From Chloroflexota bacterium (GTDB lineage: Bacteria > Chloroflexota > Anaerolineae > JAAYZQ01), in assembly GCA_018606645.1 (NCBI GenBank), contig JAGVRI010000011.1:31345-95344 (forward strand): a stretch of 64,000 nt of DNA, written 5' to 3'. The notes beneath the pieces are model-generated. The model saw nothing but the letters and a program-made list of their open reading frames with translations. It was not told the DNA's origin and did no database searches. Below, piece by piece: positions 16,854-26,641 of this stretch (its first letter is position 1; each line of letters opens with the position of its first letter). Position numbers and translations under genes: made by a program.

Positions 16854-19795
16854 ACACTAGAACGCTCAGAGTCTTGGCTCTGATCTTGCTCGGGTTGGGG
16901 CTGACTGCGTTGCTTGGGGTGGGAGCGGTCCTCTCCTGGCGACAGGGCGCGCCACCTGAGCCCGGGGTATCCTACGGACCGCCGCCATGGATACCGCTGG
17001 CAGCCGACAAGTCCCTTGGGGTGAATACCGATCTAAGCCTCCTGGACGCCCAGGGCCGGGAAGACGCTCTGACGGCCATGGAAGTGGCTGGGTTTCGCTG
17101 GTTGCGACAGCGGTTTGCCTGGGATGCTATCGAACCGGTGAAGGGGGAGTATGAGTGGGGCATCTGGGACGAGATCGTTCGGGATGTCACTCGACATAAC
17201 ATATGTCTGATCGCCGTGCTGGATGGCTCCCCGACCTGGGCGCGGGCAGAGGAAGACGCCGATAATCCGCTGGCTCCTCCGCTAGACCCTAAGGACTATG
17301 GCGCCTTTGTGGCGGTGTTGGCGGGACGGTATCGGGATTGGATTCAGTATTATCAGATATGGGATGAGCCGAATATCGCGCCTCACTGGGGGGCGCGGGC
17401 GATCGATCCTGCCGCCTATGCTCGTCTGCTGCGCGAGGGAGCGATCCAGGTGCGTGCCGCGGATCCGGATGCCGTTATCCTGTTAGCTGCCCTGGCTCCC
17501 AACGTTGAACCGGGTGGGAGCAACATGAGCGATGTGCTTTTCCTGCAAGCGCTGTACGAGCAGCGGGTTGCTGAGTGGTTCGACGTGGTGGCAGCCCAGC
17601 CCTATGGCTTTGATCAACCGGCGCGCGCCCGGCCCGAGGTGGACCGTCTGAGCTGGCGCCGGACCGCTCTGCTCCGCGAGGTGATGGAAGCCCACGGCGA
17701 TGCAAGCACTCCGGTATGGGCAGTCTCCTTCGGGTGGCACAACCGCAATACGGAGGAGATTATGAACCTGGTGCAGCAAGCGCGGCGGGATTGGCCATGG
17801 CTAGGCCCCATGATTTGGGCTGCCTGGTCGCCCCAAGATGTCCATGGCCAGTATGCCCTGACTGACGCACTGGGAAGGACCAACGGCGTCTATCGTGCGT
17901 TGCAGGTACGGGCTGGAGGGACAGCCATGGCGTGGCCTGGTTCGTATCCGGCCAATCATCCGAGCGGGCACTACCAAGGCGATTGGCGTGTGACCTCGCT
18001 GGGGGCGGATATCGGCCGCAGCGGGGATCGGATGACCATTTCCTTCTGGGGCACCCGGTTGGACCTGACGGTGCGGAGGGGCGACTATCGCGCCTTTCTG
18101 TTTGTCACGGTCGATGGACAGCCGGCGAACGCTTTGCCTCGCGACACGGAAGGGCGAAGCTACGTCGTGCTATATGATCCGGAGCATGAAACCGACACTG
18201 TTACCCTGGCGCGTTCTTTGCCGGAAGGAACCCACACGGCCGAGGTCGTGGCCGAGCGGGGCTGGGGGCAATGGGCGATTGTCGGCTGGACGGTTTCCCG
18301 GGAGCTGCCTGCCCATGCCTCAGGACTGGCGCTGAGCCTGGGCCTGGGAGCGTTTGTCGTAATGGCCAGCACGGTCGGCTTTTCCTGGATGTATCGTCGT
18401 TCGTGGTTCGTGGTCGTTGACTGGCTATTGAGCCGGGTGCGTTCCCTGGATGATCGGTGGACGCTGGGCCTCGTGGCCGGAGTTGCGCTATGGCTCTATT
18501 TTGTCACCGGCGATCTTCCCAGCCTGATCGCCCTGGCACTGCTGGCTTTTTTGCTGCTATTGCGCCCCGAGGCAGGACTGCCGTTGATTGCCCTGGCATT
18601 ACCGTTCTATCAGCCCGGCAAACCACTGCTGGGCAAAGTCTTTTCGATGGTCGAGATTCTGACCGTGCTCACCACGACAGCCTGGGTGGTCCGGTGGGGA
18701 TTGCACCGGATTGGGTTAGGTTTGCCAGCAAACCGGTCCGAGAAAAGCCAGATGACGACCTTGGACTGGGCGATAGTCGCCCTTCTGTTGGTCAGCACTG
18801 CCTCTCTGACGTGGGCTGCCCATTTCCGTGTCGCGGCGCGGGAGTACCGGACTGTTGTGTTGGAGGCGGTGGCATTTTATGGCCTGCTCAGGGCAATGCT
18901 GAATGAGCGGCGCGATATCTGGCGGGTGGCGGATGCCTGGATGCTGGGAGGGGTGCTGATTGCCCTGGTGGGCTGCGTCCAATGGGCTTTGGGCGAGAAC
19001 CTGATTAGCGCTGAGGGGGTGTGGCGGGTACGTGGCTTTTACGGGTCACCCAATAATTTGGCGCTGTACCTGGGTCGGGTGTTTCCTCTGACGCTGGCCG
19101 TTGCCGTCTGGGGGAGGGACGGGCTTCGGCGGTGGGCCTGTGGGCTGGCCGCCCTGGTCATCGCCGCGGCATTGTTTCTGACCTATTCGCGTGGCGCATG
19201 GTTGCTTGGAGTGCCGGCCTCTCTGTTGTTTCTGGCGGCGATGCGCGGTCGGCGCTCTTTTCTCATCACGGTCGGCGGACTGGCAGCACTCCTGACGATG
19301 GCGATCCTGGTGGTCGGGATCGGACGTCTGACCTCACTCTTCGACACTGGCCAAGGAACCACTTTTTTCCGGCTTCAACTCTGGCAGTCAAGCTGGAAGA
19401 TGATCCAGGATCATCCGATCCTGGGGGTTGGACTGGACAATTTCCTCTACCAATATCGGACCTACTATGTGCTTCCCACGGCCTGGGAGGAATTCAACCT
19501 GTCGCATCCGCACAACCTCGTCCTGGATTTCTGGCTCAGGCTCGGCTTACCTGGTCTGGGCCTCCTGGTCTGGTTACTGGTGGCATTTTTCCGCCAGGGC
19601 GGACGGGTATACCGCAGCCTTCCGGAGGGCGATGACCGAATCCTGATCCTGGGTTTGATGGGAGGCATGGTCAATGCGGTGGCCCACGGTCTGGTGGACC
19701 ATTCGTTCTTTTTGGTCGACCTGGCGTTTGTCTGGATGATCGTCCTCGCCCTGATGCAGGGGATGGCGAAGCAACAATCGAACTCCCGCTCGTGA
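16850..19795 (+). CDS. Glycoside-hydrolase-like domain fused to O-antigen ligase/polymerase
   Basis: About 981 residues. TM1 is near residues 7-30. Residues 50-370 form a TIM-barrel hydrolase-like domain: '[16 protein letters not shown]', the acid/base-type 'YYQIWDEPN' and '[11 protein letters not shown]' with no Glu at the place where a nucleophile might be expected. A beta-sandwich-like region covers about 370-490. The C-terminal half has about ten TMs with O-antigen ligase/Wzy_C marks: '[16 protein letters not shown]', '[10 protein letters not shown]', '[11 protein letters not shown]' and '[18 protein letters not shown]'. GTG 16850 overlaps the previous TGA and follows AGGTGGAG; GTG 16841 is possible. 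It probably polymerises or ligates a surface glycan. Confidence 0.85.
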   Translation: MNTRTLRVLALILLGLGLTALLGVGAVLSWRQGAPPEPGVSYGPPPWIPLAADKSLGVNTDLSLLDAQGREDALTAMEVAGFRWLRQRFAWDAIEPVKGEYEWGIWDEIVRDVTRHNICLIAVLDGSPTWARAEEDADNPLAPPLDPKDYGAFVAVLAGRYRDWIQYYQIWDEPNIAPHWGARAIDPAAYARLLREGAIQVRAADPDAVILLAALAPNVEPGGSNMSDVLFLQALYEQRVAEWFDVVAAQPYGFDQPARARPEVDRLSWRRTALLREVMEAHGDASTPVWAVSFGWHNRNTEEIMNLVQQARRDWPWLGPMIWAAWSPQDVHGQYALTDALGRTNGVYRALQVRAGGTAMAWPGSYPANHPSGHYQGDWRVTSLGADIGRSGDRMTISFWGTRLDLTVRRGDYRAFLFVTVDGQPANALPRDTEGRSYVVLYDPEHETDTVTLARSLPEGTHTAEVVAERGWGQWAIVGWTVSRELPAHASGLALSLGLGAFVVMASTVGFSWMYRRSWFVVVDWLLSRVRSLDDRWTLGLVAGVALWLYFVTGDLPSLIALALLAFLLLLRPEAGLPLIALALPFYQPGKPLLGKVFSMVEILTVLTTTAWVVRWGLHRIGLGLPANRSEKSQMTTLDWAIVALLLVSTASLTWAAHFRVAAREYRTVVLEAVAFYGLLRAMLNERRDIWRVADAWMLGGVLIALVGCVQWALGENLISAEGVWRVRGFYGSPNNLALYLGRVFPLTLAVAVWGRDGLRRWACGLAALVIAAALFLTYSRGAWLLGVPASLLFLAAMRGRRSFLITVGGLAALLTMAILVVGIGRLTSLFDTGQGTTFFRLQLWQSSWKMIQDHPILGVGLDNFLYQYRTYYVLPTAWEEFNLSHPHNLVLDFWLRLGLPGLGLLVWLLVAFFRQGGRVYRSLPEGDDRILILGLMGGMVNAVAHGLVDHSFFLVDLAFVWMIVLALMQGMAKQQSNSRS

Positions 19796-19805
19796 GAGGC
19801 TCAAG

Positions 19806-20753
19806 ATGCGAATTCTGATCACTGGAGGGGCAGGCTTTATCGGTTCTCATTTGTGTGATTACCTGCTGGAGCAGGGACACGAAGTGATCGCCATGGACAA
19901 TCTCAGTACTGGCTCCACAGACAACATTGCCCATCTGGCCGGTCACCGACGATTCCTGTTTATCCACCATGATGTGACCCAGTATATTTACCTGGAGGGA
20001 CGCCTGGACGCGGTGTTGCATCTCGCCTCCCTTCCCAGTCCGGTGGATTATCTGAATTACCCGATTCAGACCCTCAAGGTCGGGGCATTGGGTACACACA
20101 AAGCGCTGGGGTTGGCAAAAGCCAAGGGCGCGCGGTTCCTGCTGGCTTCAACGTCTGAGGTCTATGGCGATCCCTTGGTTCATCCTCAATCCGAGGATTA
20201 TTGGGGCAATGTCAATCCGGTGGGGCCACGGGGCGTGTATGACGAGTCCAAGCGCTTTGCCGAAGCATTGACGATGGCCTACCACCGCTATCATGGCCTG
20301 GAGACCCGCATCGTGCGCATTTTCAATACCTATGGCCCGCGGATGCGGCTGGACGATGGCCGGGTGGTCCCCAACTTTATCCGCCAGGCTATTTTGGGTG
20401 AGCCTTTGACGGTGTACGACGAAGGCACACGCACCCGCAGTTTTTGCTATGTTTCGGACATGGTGGAAGGCATCGTCCGACTCCTCATGTCGGATGAGGT
20501 ATATCCGGTGAACCTGGGGAATCCTCAGGAAATGACCATTCTGGAGTTTGCGCGCAAGGTGTTGGAAGTGACCGGCAGCACCTCCGAGATCGTCTTTATC
20601 CGGCCTAGCGATGAGCGGACCCGGGATGATCCGATGGTCCGCCGGCCTGATATCAGCAAAGCGCGGCGGGTGCTGGGCTGGGAACCGGTGGTCTCTCTGG
20701 AAGAAGGGTTGGCCAGAACCGTTGAATGGTTTCGTAAGCGCTTGGGCAAATAG
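19806..20753 (+). CDS. NAD-dependent sugar epimerase/dehydratase (UDP-glucuronate decarboxylase-like)
   Basis: A 315-residue extended short-chain dehydrogenase. The NAD site '[12 protein letters not shown]' is at residues 5-16. The catalytic Tyr and Lys are in 'YDESK', and the Ser/Thr is in '[12 protein letters not shown]'. '[21 protein letters not shown]' is typical of UDP-xylose synthases (UXS), which decarboxylate UDP-glucuronate. It would supply a nucleotide sugar for the operon. An ordinary UDP-sugar 4-epimerase is the alternative. Confidence 0.85.
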   Translation: MRILITGGAGFIGSHLCDYLLEQGHEVIAMDNLSTGSTDNIAHLAGHRRFLFIHHDVTQYIYLEGRLDAVLHLASLPSPVDYLNYPIQTLKVGALGTHKALGLAKAKGARFLLASTSEVYGDPLVHPQSEDYWGNVNPVGPRGVYDESKRFAEALTMAYHRYHGLETRIVRIFNTYGPRMRLDDGRVVPNFIRQAILGEPLTVYDEGTRTRSFCYVSDMVEGIVRLLMSDEVYPVNLGNPQEMTILEFARKVLEVTGSTSEIVFIRPSDERTRDDPMVRRPDISKARRVLGWEPVVSLEEGLARTVEWFRKRLGK

Positions 20754-22209
20754 AGCCATATCCTGGGAAAAATGGTCCCTGATCGGTCTGGTCGGGGTGG
20801 TGGCGCTGGCGATCGCCATCCTGCCGGTGACGTGGGCGATGCTGCTTGTGGTAGGAAGCATCGTGGCCGTCGCCACGTTGCTGTGTCCCCAGATCGGCGT
20901 GTTGCTGTTGGTACCCGCTGTGCCCTTTGGCTCAATTCGCCAGGTAACCCTGGGTGGGATGAATGTGGGAATCACCGAGGTGCTGGTAGGTCTGGTCCTG
21001 GCCGCCTGGCTGATGCACATGGTGATAAAGAGACAGGCCCGTATCCTGTGGCTGCCATTGAGCCTGCCCCTTCTCCTTTTTCTGGGAGCGTTGTTCCTCT
21101 CCCTGCCAGGGACCGTCTCGTTGCCACACAGCATCAAGGAAATCATTAAATGGGTTGAGGTATTGGGCCTGTACCTGTTCGTCGCCCACGAGATGCGCGG
21201 ACGGTGGGCCCGCGCTTTGGTGTTCGTCCTGCTTGGGACGGGAGCCGTGGCGGCCCTGCACGGCATATATCAGTTCCTTTTCCAGGTGGGGCCGGAGGGA
21301 TTCATCCTGCTGGGTCGTTTCATGAGGGCCTACGGCACTTTTGAGCAGCCGAATCCGTACGGTGGCTATTTGGGTCTTACCCTGCCCCTGGCGGTGGGCT
21401 TGCTGGTCGCCGGAATTGTTCGGGTGGGGAAGCGAGTCAGCGGAGCCTGGTGGGCATGGGCGGCCGGCAGTGGAGGATTGATGTTGGCGGCGATGATCAT
21501 GTCCTGGTCACGGGGAGCGTGGCTGGGATTTGGGGCGGCGCTGGTTGCCATGGGGCTTGCCGTACTGGCCCGTAGCGGCCGGGCGGCGATACTGGCTATC
21601 GTGTTGGTGGTCTTGATAGTGTATGGCCTGGTGGCTGGAGGTGCCGCGCTTATTCCTTCTTCGCTCTTGCAAAGATTCAGCGATTTTGTTCCCTATCTAG
21701 GGGTGGTCGACGTCCGGGGCAGAGAGATCACTGATGCCAATTTTGCCGTGCTAGAGCGGATGGCTCACTGGCAGGCGGCTCTGGCCATGTGGACCGATCA
21801 TCCCTGGTTCGGGGTAGGCATCGGCAACTACGAGGTGGTCTATGATCGCTATGCCCTGCCGATGTGGCCTTTACCTCTGGGCCATGCCCACAACTATTAC
21901 CTGAATATAGCGGCTGAAGCGGGTACAGTGGGGCTTGTGGCTTACCTTCTCCTGTGGAGCGTGGCACTGGTCGTAACCTGGCGGTCCACACGACGCACGC
22001 AGGGATGGGAGTGGGCCGTTTCTCTGGGGGTGTTGGGCGTGCTTGTCCATCTCAGCGTTCACAATCTTTTTGACAATCTCTTTGTCCATGCCATGTACCT
22101 TCATGTAGCGATGCTGTTGGGTCTCAGACTGGAGGGCGTTGCTGGACCCCCTCATGGGGTTGGTCATAGCAACCAGAGCAAAGCCATCTGTGTGGGAGGT
22201 CCGCATTGA
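20722..22209 (+). CDS. O-antigen ligase family protein
   Basis: About 495 residues with some twelve hydrophobic segments. Family marks are '[24 protein letters not shown]', '[16 protein letters not shown]', '[18 protein letters not shown]' and '[23 protein letters not shown]', where the His lies in the catalytic periplasmic loop of WaaL/Wzy proteins. The start is uncertain: there is no ATG between the previous gene and TM1. TTG at 20722 (32-nt overlap) is taken; ATA 20758 and GTG 20797 are alternatives. An ATG at 20611 would overlap the epimerase by over 140 nt. Second polymerase/ligase of the operon. Confidence 0.8.
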   Translation: MNGFVSAWANRAISWEKWSLIGLVGVVALAIAILPVTWAMLLVVGSIVAVATLLCPQIGVLLLVPAVPFGSIRQVTLGGMNVGITEVLVGLVLAAWLMHMVIKRQARILWLPLSLPLLLFLGALFLSLPGTVSLPHSIKEIIKWVEVLGLYLFVAHEMRGRWARALVFVLLGTGAVAALHGIYQFLFQVGPEGFILLGRFMRAYGTFEQPNPYGGYLGLTLPLAVGLLVAGIVRVGKRVSGAWWAWAAGSGGLMLAAMIMSWSRGAWLGFGAALVAMGLAVLARSGRAAILAIVLVVLIVYGLVAGGAALIPSSLLQRFSDFVPYLGVVDVRGREITDANFAVLERMAHWQAALAMWTDHPWFGVGIGNYEVVYDRYALPMWPLPLGHAHNYYLNIAAEAGTVGLVAYLLLWSVALVVTWRSTRRTQGWEWAVSLGVLGVLVHLSVHNLFDNLFVHAMYLHVAMLLGLRLEGVAGPPHGVGHSNQSKAICVGGPH

Positions 22210-22775
22210 TTCGGTTCATCATGACGATTGAATCTCATCCACGGCTGAGCGGATGGTCCGCTCAGATCAAGCGCTGGCCCGTGATTGGGCTTCTCTGGCA
22301 GAAATTCCTGGAAAATCCAAAAGAATTGGAGCGGTTTCTCAAATTTGCGCTGGTTGGAGCAATCGGCGCGGTCGTGGATTTTGCCGTGCTCAACGTGATG
22401 AAGTGGACGTTTGAACAGATCGGCCTTGGGGAAGGCTGGCGCGTTTCCCTGAGACCTCATCAGATTCAATTGATTGCGGCCAATGTCTTGTCGTTCAGCG
22501 CAGCAGTCTTGAGCAATTTTACGTGGAACCGACTGTGGACCTTTCCCGAATCACGGCAGCGGCCATTGGGGAGTCAGTTGGCGCAATTTGCCGTGGTGAA
22601 CGTACTGGGACTCGGGATCAATACCTTGTTGTTGGTGACGATGGATCAGTATGTCTTTCAGCACTTTGTGAGTCCTAGACTGAGTTACAACTTGGCCAAA
22701 GCGTTTGCCATCGGGGTCGTGTTGTTTTGGAATTTTGGGGTGAATCGAGTGTGGACCTATCGGGGCATCAAATAG
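22206..22775 (+). CDS. GtrA family membrane protein
   Basis: 189 residues with four hydrophobic segments. 'ERFLKFALVGAIGAVVDFAVLNVM' and 'NFTWNRLWTF..NFGVNRVWTY' are the repeated GtrA signatures. GtrA-like proteins are thought to help move polyprenyl-phosphate-sugars across the membrane. The start is TTG at 22206: GGGAGG at 22194-22199 has good spacing, and the TTGA overlaps the previous stop. Between an O-antigen ligase and a GT4 transferase. Confidence 0.85.
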   Translation: MIRFIMTIESHPRLSGWSAQIKRWPVIGLLWQKFLENPKELERFLKFALVGAIGAVVDFAVLNVMKWTFEQIGLGEGWRVSLRPHQIQLIAANVLSFSAAVLSNFTWNRLWTFPESRQRPLGSQLAQFAVVNVLGLGINTLLLVTMDQYVFQHFVSPRLSYNLAKAFAIGVVLFWNFGVNRVWTYRGIK

Positions 22776-23987
22776 ATGGTACAGACGGCAGAGAGACGAG
22801 CGCGCTCGCTGCGCATTGGTATTGACTACACATCGGCGGTACGGCAGCGGGCCGGCATCGGGCGCTACACGCGCAACCTGATCCGGGCTCTGGCTGAGCT
22901 GGATGCTGACAATCTGTATACCCTGTTTGTGGCCGGCGGCACTCGCCGCGACCGTGTAGATAAGGGTCTGGCTGCATGGCCAGCGAACTACCGGATTCGT
23001 TCTGTACCCATCTCGGACCGATGGCTGAATATCCTATGGCAACGGTTTCGGCTGCCTCTGCCCGTTCAGTGGGTGACCGGGCGGTTGGACCTGTTCCACT
23101 CGCCGGATTTCGTACTCCCGCCGGTTGGTCGCATCCCGACTATCGTCACTGTTCATGATCTTTCGTTTTTACGTGTCCCTCGTTGTTTTCTGCCCGAGTT
23201 CCGACAGTACCTAGAGACGGCAGTTGCCCGGGCGGTGCGTCGGGCTCAGTGGATCCTGGCCGATTCGGAGAACACCCGCCAAGACCTGATCGAGCTTCTG
23301 GCCGTGGAGCCGGAGCGGGTATCCGTCCTGTATCCGGGTGTCGAGCCTCGCTTCCGACCAGTGGAGGATGTTTTGGAACTGGAACGGGTCCGCGTCCGCT
23401 ACGGTCTGCCCCGTCGCTTCATCCTAGGGGTGGGCACCGTCCAACCGCGCAAGAACTTTGATGGGCTGATCCGAGCCTTTGCCCAGTTGCTGGCCGCGAG
23501 GGGGCACGACCCGGGATTCGATGATGTGTACCTGGTCATCGTTGGTGAAAAGGGATGGATGTACGAAGAGGTCCTGGCGTTGCCACAGCGATTGGGGGTG
23601 GGCCAGAGGGTGCGCTTTACGGGGTTTGTAGAGGATGCTGATCTGCCGGCTCTCTATACGTTGGCCGAGGTCCTGGCTTTCCCTTCGTGGTACGAAGGCT
23701 TTGGCTTACCGGTATTGGAAGCTATGGCGTGTGATACACCGGTGGTGGCTGCCGACAACTCCTCGCTGCCCGAGGTGGTAGGGGAGGGGGGGCTGCTGGT
23801 GGATGCCGGGGACCTTCAGGCCTGGGCAGAGGCGCTGGCCAGGCTGCTGACTGACAAAGACCTGCGGGCGCGGCTGATAGCCGCCGGCCGCAAACAAGCG
23901 TGGCATTTCACCTGGGAAGAGTCGGCGTGCCGGTTGCTGACAATCTATCAAGCGGTAGGCACAATACAGATCCGAGCCTGTACATAA
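22776..23987 (+). CDS. Family 4 glycosyltransferase
   Basis: A 403-residue GT-B transferase. The N-terminal domain opens 'RIGIDYTSAVRQRAGIGRYTRNL' and includes 'VTVHDLSF'. The C-terminal domain shows 'ILGVGTVQPRKNFDGLI' and the retaining EX7E motif in 'SWYEGFGLPVLEAMACDTPVV'. It probably adds a mannose- or rhamnose-type sugar to a growing lipid-linked chain; the donor is unknown. The ATG is immediately after the GtrA stop. Last gene of the operon; the 185 nt after it (23988-24172) show no gene. Confidence 0.9.
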   Translation: MVQTAERRARSLRIGIDYTSAVRQRAGIGRYTRNLIRALAELDADNLYTLFVAGGTRRDRVDKGLAAWPANYRIRSVPISDRWLNILWQRFRLPLPVQWVTGRLDLFHSPDFVLPPVGRIPTIVTVHDLSFLRVPRCFLPEFRQYLETAVARAVRRAQWILADSENTRQDLIELLAVEPERVSVLYPGVEPRFRPVEDVLELERVRVRYGLPRRFILGVGTVQPRKNFDGLIRAFAQLLAARGHDPGFDDVYLVIVGEKGWMYEEVLALPQRLGVGQRVRFTGFVEDADLPALYTLAEVLAFPSWYEGFGLPVLEAMACDTPVVAADNSSLPEVVGEGGLLVDAGDLQAWAEALARLLTDKDLRARLIAAGRKQAWHFTWEESACRLLTIYQAVGTIQIRACT

Positions 23988-24172
23988 TTTCGCATAGTCA
24001 CTTGGATAGATAACACTACCGGGTTGCCAGCGCTGTCCCGAATCGGTGCATAGGTTATGCGAAGTATGGTTGTTGTGGTTGTGGTGGTTGATTAAGGGAG
24101 CCGAACCTGGCCTGGAACAATAAGACCTGAGGCAGGTAAGAGACGGAGAAGTAGCAAGGGGAGGGGGATACC

Positions 24173-25534
24173 GTGCACATCCTGGGCATGACATTTGCCC
24201 CCTGGCTAGTCGCGGCGATCCTGGCCGGTAGCGCCGCCATCACATGGCTGACCAACTGGCTGGTGACGCGCCGACGACACTTGTTCGCGTCGATAGGGGA
24301 GGGAATTGCAAGCCTGGTCTGGATAGCGCTTGTTTTCATCGGAGGTTTGTATGCTATCCGTTACAGCGAACGTTTTGCCCCCGCTCTTCCATTGTATGGT
24401 TTCGTGGTTGTTCTCCTTTCGCTGCTGCGCGCCTGGCTCTATCGGCGGAGCTTGGCGGTGCCAGCAAGCATCAACTGGCCCGATTTCGTACGGCAGCTCA
24501 CGTACCTGGTGGGTGCGTGGTCTGTCTACCTGGTATGGTGCTGGCTTGGCAATCAACCTGCTCAACCCATCCTGTTTCTGCCCCTGAGCCTCGGTGCGCT
24601 CCTGCCCAGTATCCGCTGGCGGACAGAGCAAGCCAAATGGCTCGCGGAGGCCTGGCGTACGCCAGCAGGGGTGACTGGCCTGGCCCTGATCACTGTGCCG
24701 CTGATTCCACTCATTGGCACTCCAGCCTGGGGCCTGGTGTGGGTCGGGTTCCTGTGCCACCTGGTTCTCGATCTTTTGCGTCCACCGGGGATCCGTTTGT
24801 TGTGGCCCTTTCGCCATCAGCATTACTGTCTGGCCCTGTCTCCCCATGTCAGCGAGCGCTGGGTACCTCTCGGTCTCGCCGTTCTGGCCATGCTGTTGAC
24901 AACCGCAGTGGATTTTGGTCAGGTTGCCACACCCTCACCACCCGCACCGCCCTATGAACATACAGTGGCCTACTACTACTCACTGCGGGGCCGAACTCGC
25001 GTCCTGGCCCAGATCGAGGGCAGTTGGCAGACAACAGGCCGGCGTTGGGGCGGAACGTTTGAAGTATTGAATGCAGAGGGTCAATCATTTCTCCTCCTCG
25101 ATCATTTCACCGGCCGCATCTTCACAGCGGGCCGTTCAGCCGAGGATGACTTTTATGTGACCAGCATCCGCTTAACGGCCGGTGAGGCAATTCGGGTCAA
25201 GCCCGTGGAGGTTCACCTGGAAGACCAACTGCTGGCAGACGCACTGCCGATCGTGTACGAGATGCAGCGCGAAGCGGGCCTGCTGTACACCTTCGTCTCC
25301 GGTGAGATAGTCACAACAAGCTCACTCCCGAGCAACCAACCCCTGAATCAGTTGGAGAAAATCCAGGCTTGCGAAGCAGGTCATTACACCTTTCACTACC
25401 TGACCGCAGCCGAATTGATTGCGCTGGCCAGCACCCCAGTCCAGACGGCGGAGCTGGTCATCTTTGCAACCTATACCATTCAACCAACCGGCCCCACGGT
25501 GACACCGTTGCCCTCACCACAGGTAAGGCCATGA
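24173..25534 (+). CDS. YdjM/DUF457-like membrane protein with extracytoplasmic domain
   Basis: 453 residues. Residues 1-250 contain about eight hydrophobic segments with 'HLVLDLLRPPGIRLLWPF', the mark of YdjM-type membrane proteins, a family annotated as membrane-bound metal-dependent hydrolases. Residues 265-453 form a soluble, strand-rich domain that I do not recognise ('YYYSLRGRTRVLAQIEG', 'EGQSFLLLDHFTGRIFTAGR'). The start is GTG at 24173 after GGGGAGGGGGA. It overlaps the hydrolase gene by 4 nt (ATGA). Confidence 0.6.
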   Translation: MHILGMTFAPWLVAAILAGSAAITWLTNWLVTRRRHLFASIGEGIASLVWIALVFIGGLYAIRYSERFAPALPLYGFVVVLLSLLRAWLYRRSLAVPASINWPDFVRQLTYLVGAWSVYLVWCWLGNQPAQPILFLPLSLGALLPSIRWRTEQAKWLAEAWRTPAGVTGLALITVPLIPLIGTPAWGLVWVGFLCHLVLDLLRPPGIRLLWPFRHQHYCLALSPHVSERWVPLGLAVLAMLLTTAVDFGQVATPSPPAPPYEHTVAYYYSLRGRTRVLAQIEGSWQTTGRRWGGTFEVLNAEGQSFLLLDHFTGRIFTAGRSAEDDFYVTSIRLTAGEAIRVKPVEVHLEDQLLADALPIVYEMQREAGLLYTFVSGEIVTTSSLPSNQPLNQLEKIQACEAGHYTFHYLTAAELIALASTPVQTAELVIFATYTIQPTGPTVTPLPSPQVRP

Positions 25535-26454
25535 ACAAACAGCGTGTTCTGTACTGGGGATTCGTGCTGCTTATGGCGATCGGAGTCATACTCTTTGCCA
25601 TCCCCATCGTGGCCAGCGATCTATTCCGTCAGCCGTATTCTCCGCTATGGGATGATGTCAACCGCGCAATGGACCGACTGCGCATTGACCCTTTTCCAGT
25701 TGGAGGGGGAGCACCTCCCCAATGGCCGCAGTGGCGCGATCCGGCCGATGCCTTTCTCTACTACCAAGATGTGACCCTGACCACCGCCGATGGGCTGAGC
25801 CTGGCGGCCTGGTACGTACCCGTGTTGGAGCCGGGTGCACCCAGTGTCATTCTAACCCATGGCCTGCTTGGCTCCCGGTGGACCATGCTGCGCATGGTCC
25901 CCTGGTTGCACGATGCTGGCTACAATGTCCTGCTGTTTGATTTCCGTGGTCATGGCGATAGCGACAAGAGCCCAGCAACCATCGGCCCGGCCGAGGCCAT
26001 GGACGTGCAAGCAGCGCTAGATTGGCTGGAAGCGAACGGAGCGGGCGAGTGGGTAGGCGGCCTGGGCCTGAGCCTGGGGGCGGCGGCGCTGGTGAACACC
26101 GCTGTCCAGGATGACCGCCTTGACGCTCTGGTGCTGGATAGCCTGTTTGCCGATTGGAGCGACACCGATTTTGCCAAAGGTTACCGCCTGCCACCGGACT
26201 GGTTAGTGCCGGGTGTGCCCAGCCCTGAGGAACTGTTGCCGCGCATCCACATACCGGTCCTGATCATCCATGGCACAGCCGATATCCTGACCTTTGTCGA
26301 TCACGCGTATCGGCTCTATGCAGCCGCCAACGAGCCAAAGGAGCTATGGATCAACGATTCAGGTCACGCCTGGTCTGCCTGGACCTACCCGGAGATCTAT
26401 CAGGCCCGGGTGCTCCAGTTGTTTGACACGGCTCGAAAACGGGCCACACCGTAG
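25531..26454 (+). CDS. Membrane-anchored alpha/beta hydrolase
   Basis: 307 residues. An N-terminal hydrophobic anchor (residues 6-28) precedes an alpha/beta hydrolase fold. It shows the oxyanion region 'ILTHGLLGSRW', 'DFRGHGDSDKS', the nucleophile elbow 'GLSLGAAA' (Ser), the acid 'IIHGTADILT' (Asp) and the catalytic His in 'NDSGHAW'. Substrate unknown; esterase- or lipase-like. ATG 25531 overlaps the previous stop as ATGA, implying coupled translation. Confidence 0.85.
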   Translation: MNKQRVLYWGFVLLMAIGVILFAIPIVASDLFRQPYSPLWDDVNRAMDRLRIDPFPVGGGAPPQWPQWRDPADAFLYYQDVTLTTADGLSLAAWYVPVLEPGAPSVILTHGLLGSRWTMLRMVPWLHDAGYNVLLFDFRGHGDSDKSPATIGPAEAMDVQAALDWLEANGAGEWVGGLGLSLGAAALVNTAVQDDRLDALVLDSLFADWSDTDFAKGYRLPPDWLVPGVPSPEELLPRIHIPVLIIHGTADILTFVDHAYRLYAAANEPKELWINDSGHAWSAWTYPEIYQARVLQLFDTARKRATP

Positions 26455-26542
26455 AGTCTATGGAGCGCGACCATCCATCGGGGTAGGGAAGTGGCAGCGA
26501 ATGGGTTGCACAGACCGTCGCCGAATTTGACCGCTATGCTTA

Positions 26543-26560
26543 GCACAATTGACATTGTGC
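26543..26560. repeat. 18-nt palindrome between convergent genes
   Basis: GCACAAT and ATTGTGC flank TGAC: a perfect 7-bp inverted repeat in the 187-nt gap (26455-26641) between the alpha/beta hydrolase and the GT39-like gene. It could be an operator-like site or a weak hairpin. Nothing else was recognised in this gap. Confidence 0.4.
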
Positions 26561-26641
26561 AAACCATTCAGAAACGCTGTCGGACAGGCAGTCTCGGGCC
26601 GCCTGACCAGCTCTATCTCCGTCGTTATCCCTTTCCTGCTC

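Noticed and set aside
20611..20753. ATG 20611 as start of the second O-antigen ligase
   Set aside because: It would put 143 nt of the gene inside the epimerase in another frame, encoding residues unlike any ligase N-terminus.
23988..24172. RNA gene or regulatory element between the GT4 and YdjM-like genes
   Set aside because: No cloverleaf, stable hairpin or good promoter was seen; G/T-rich low-complexity stretch only.
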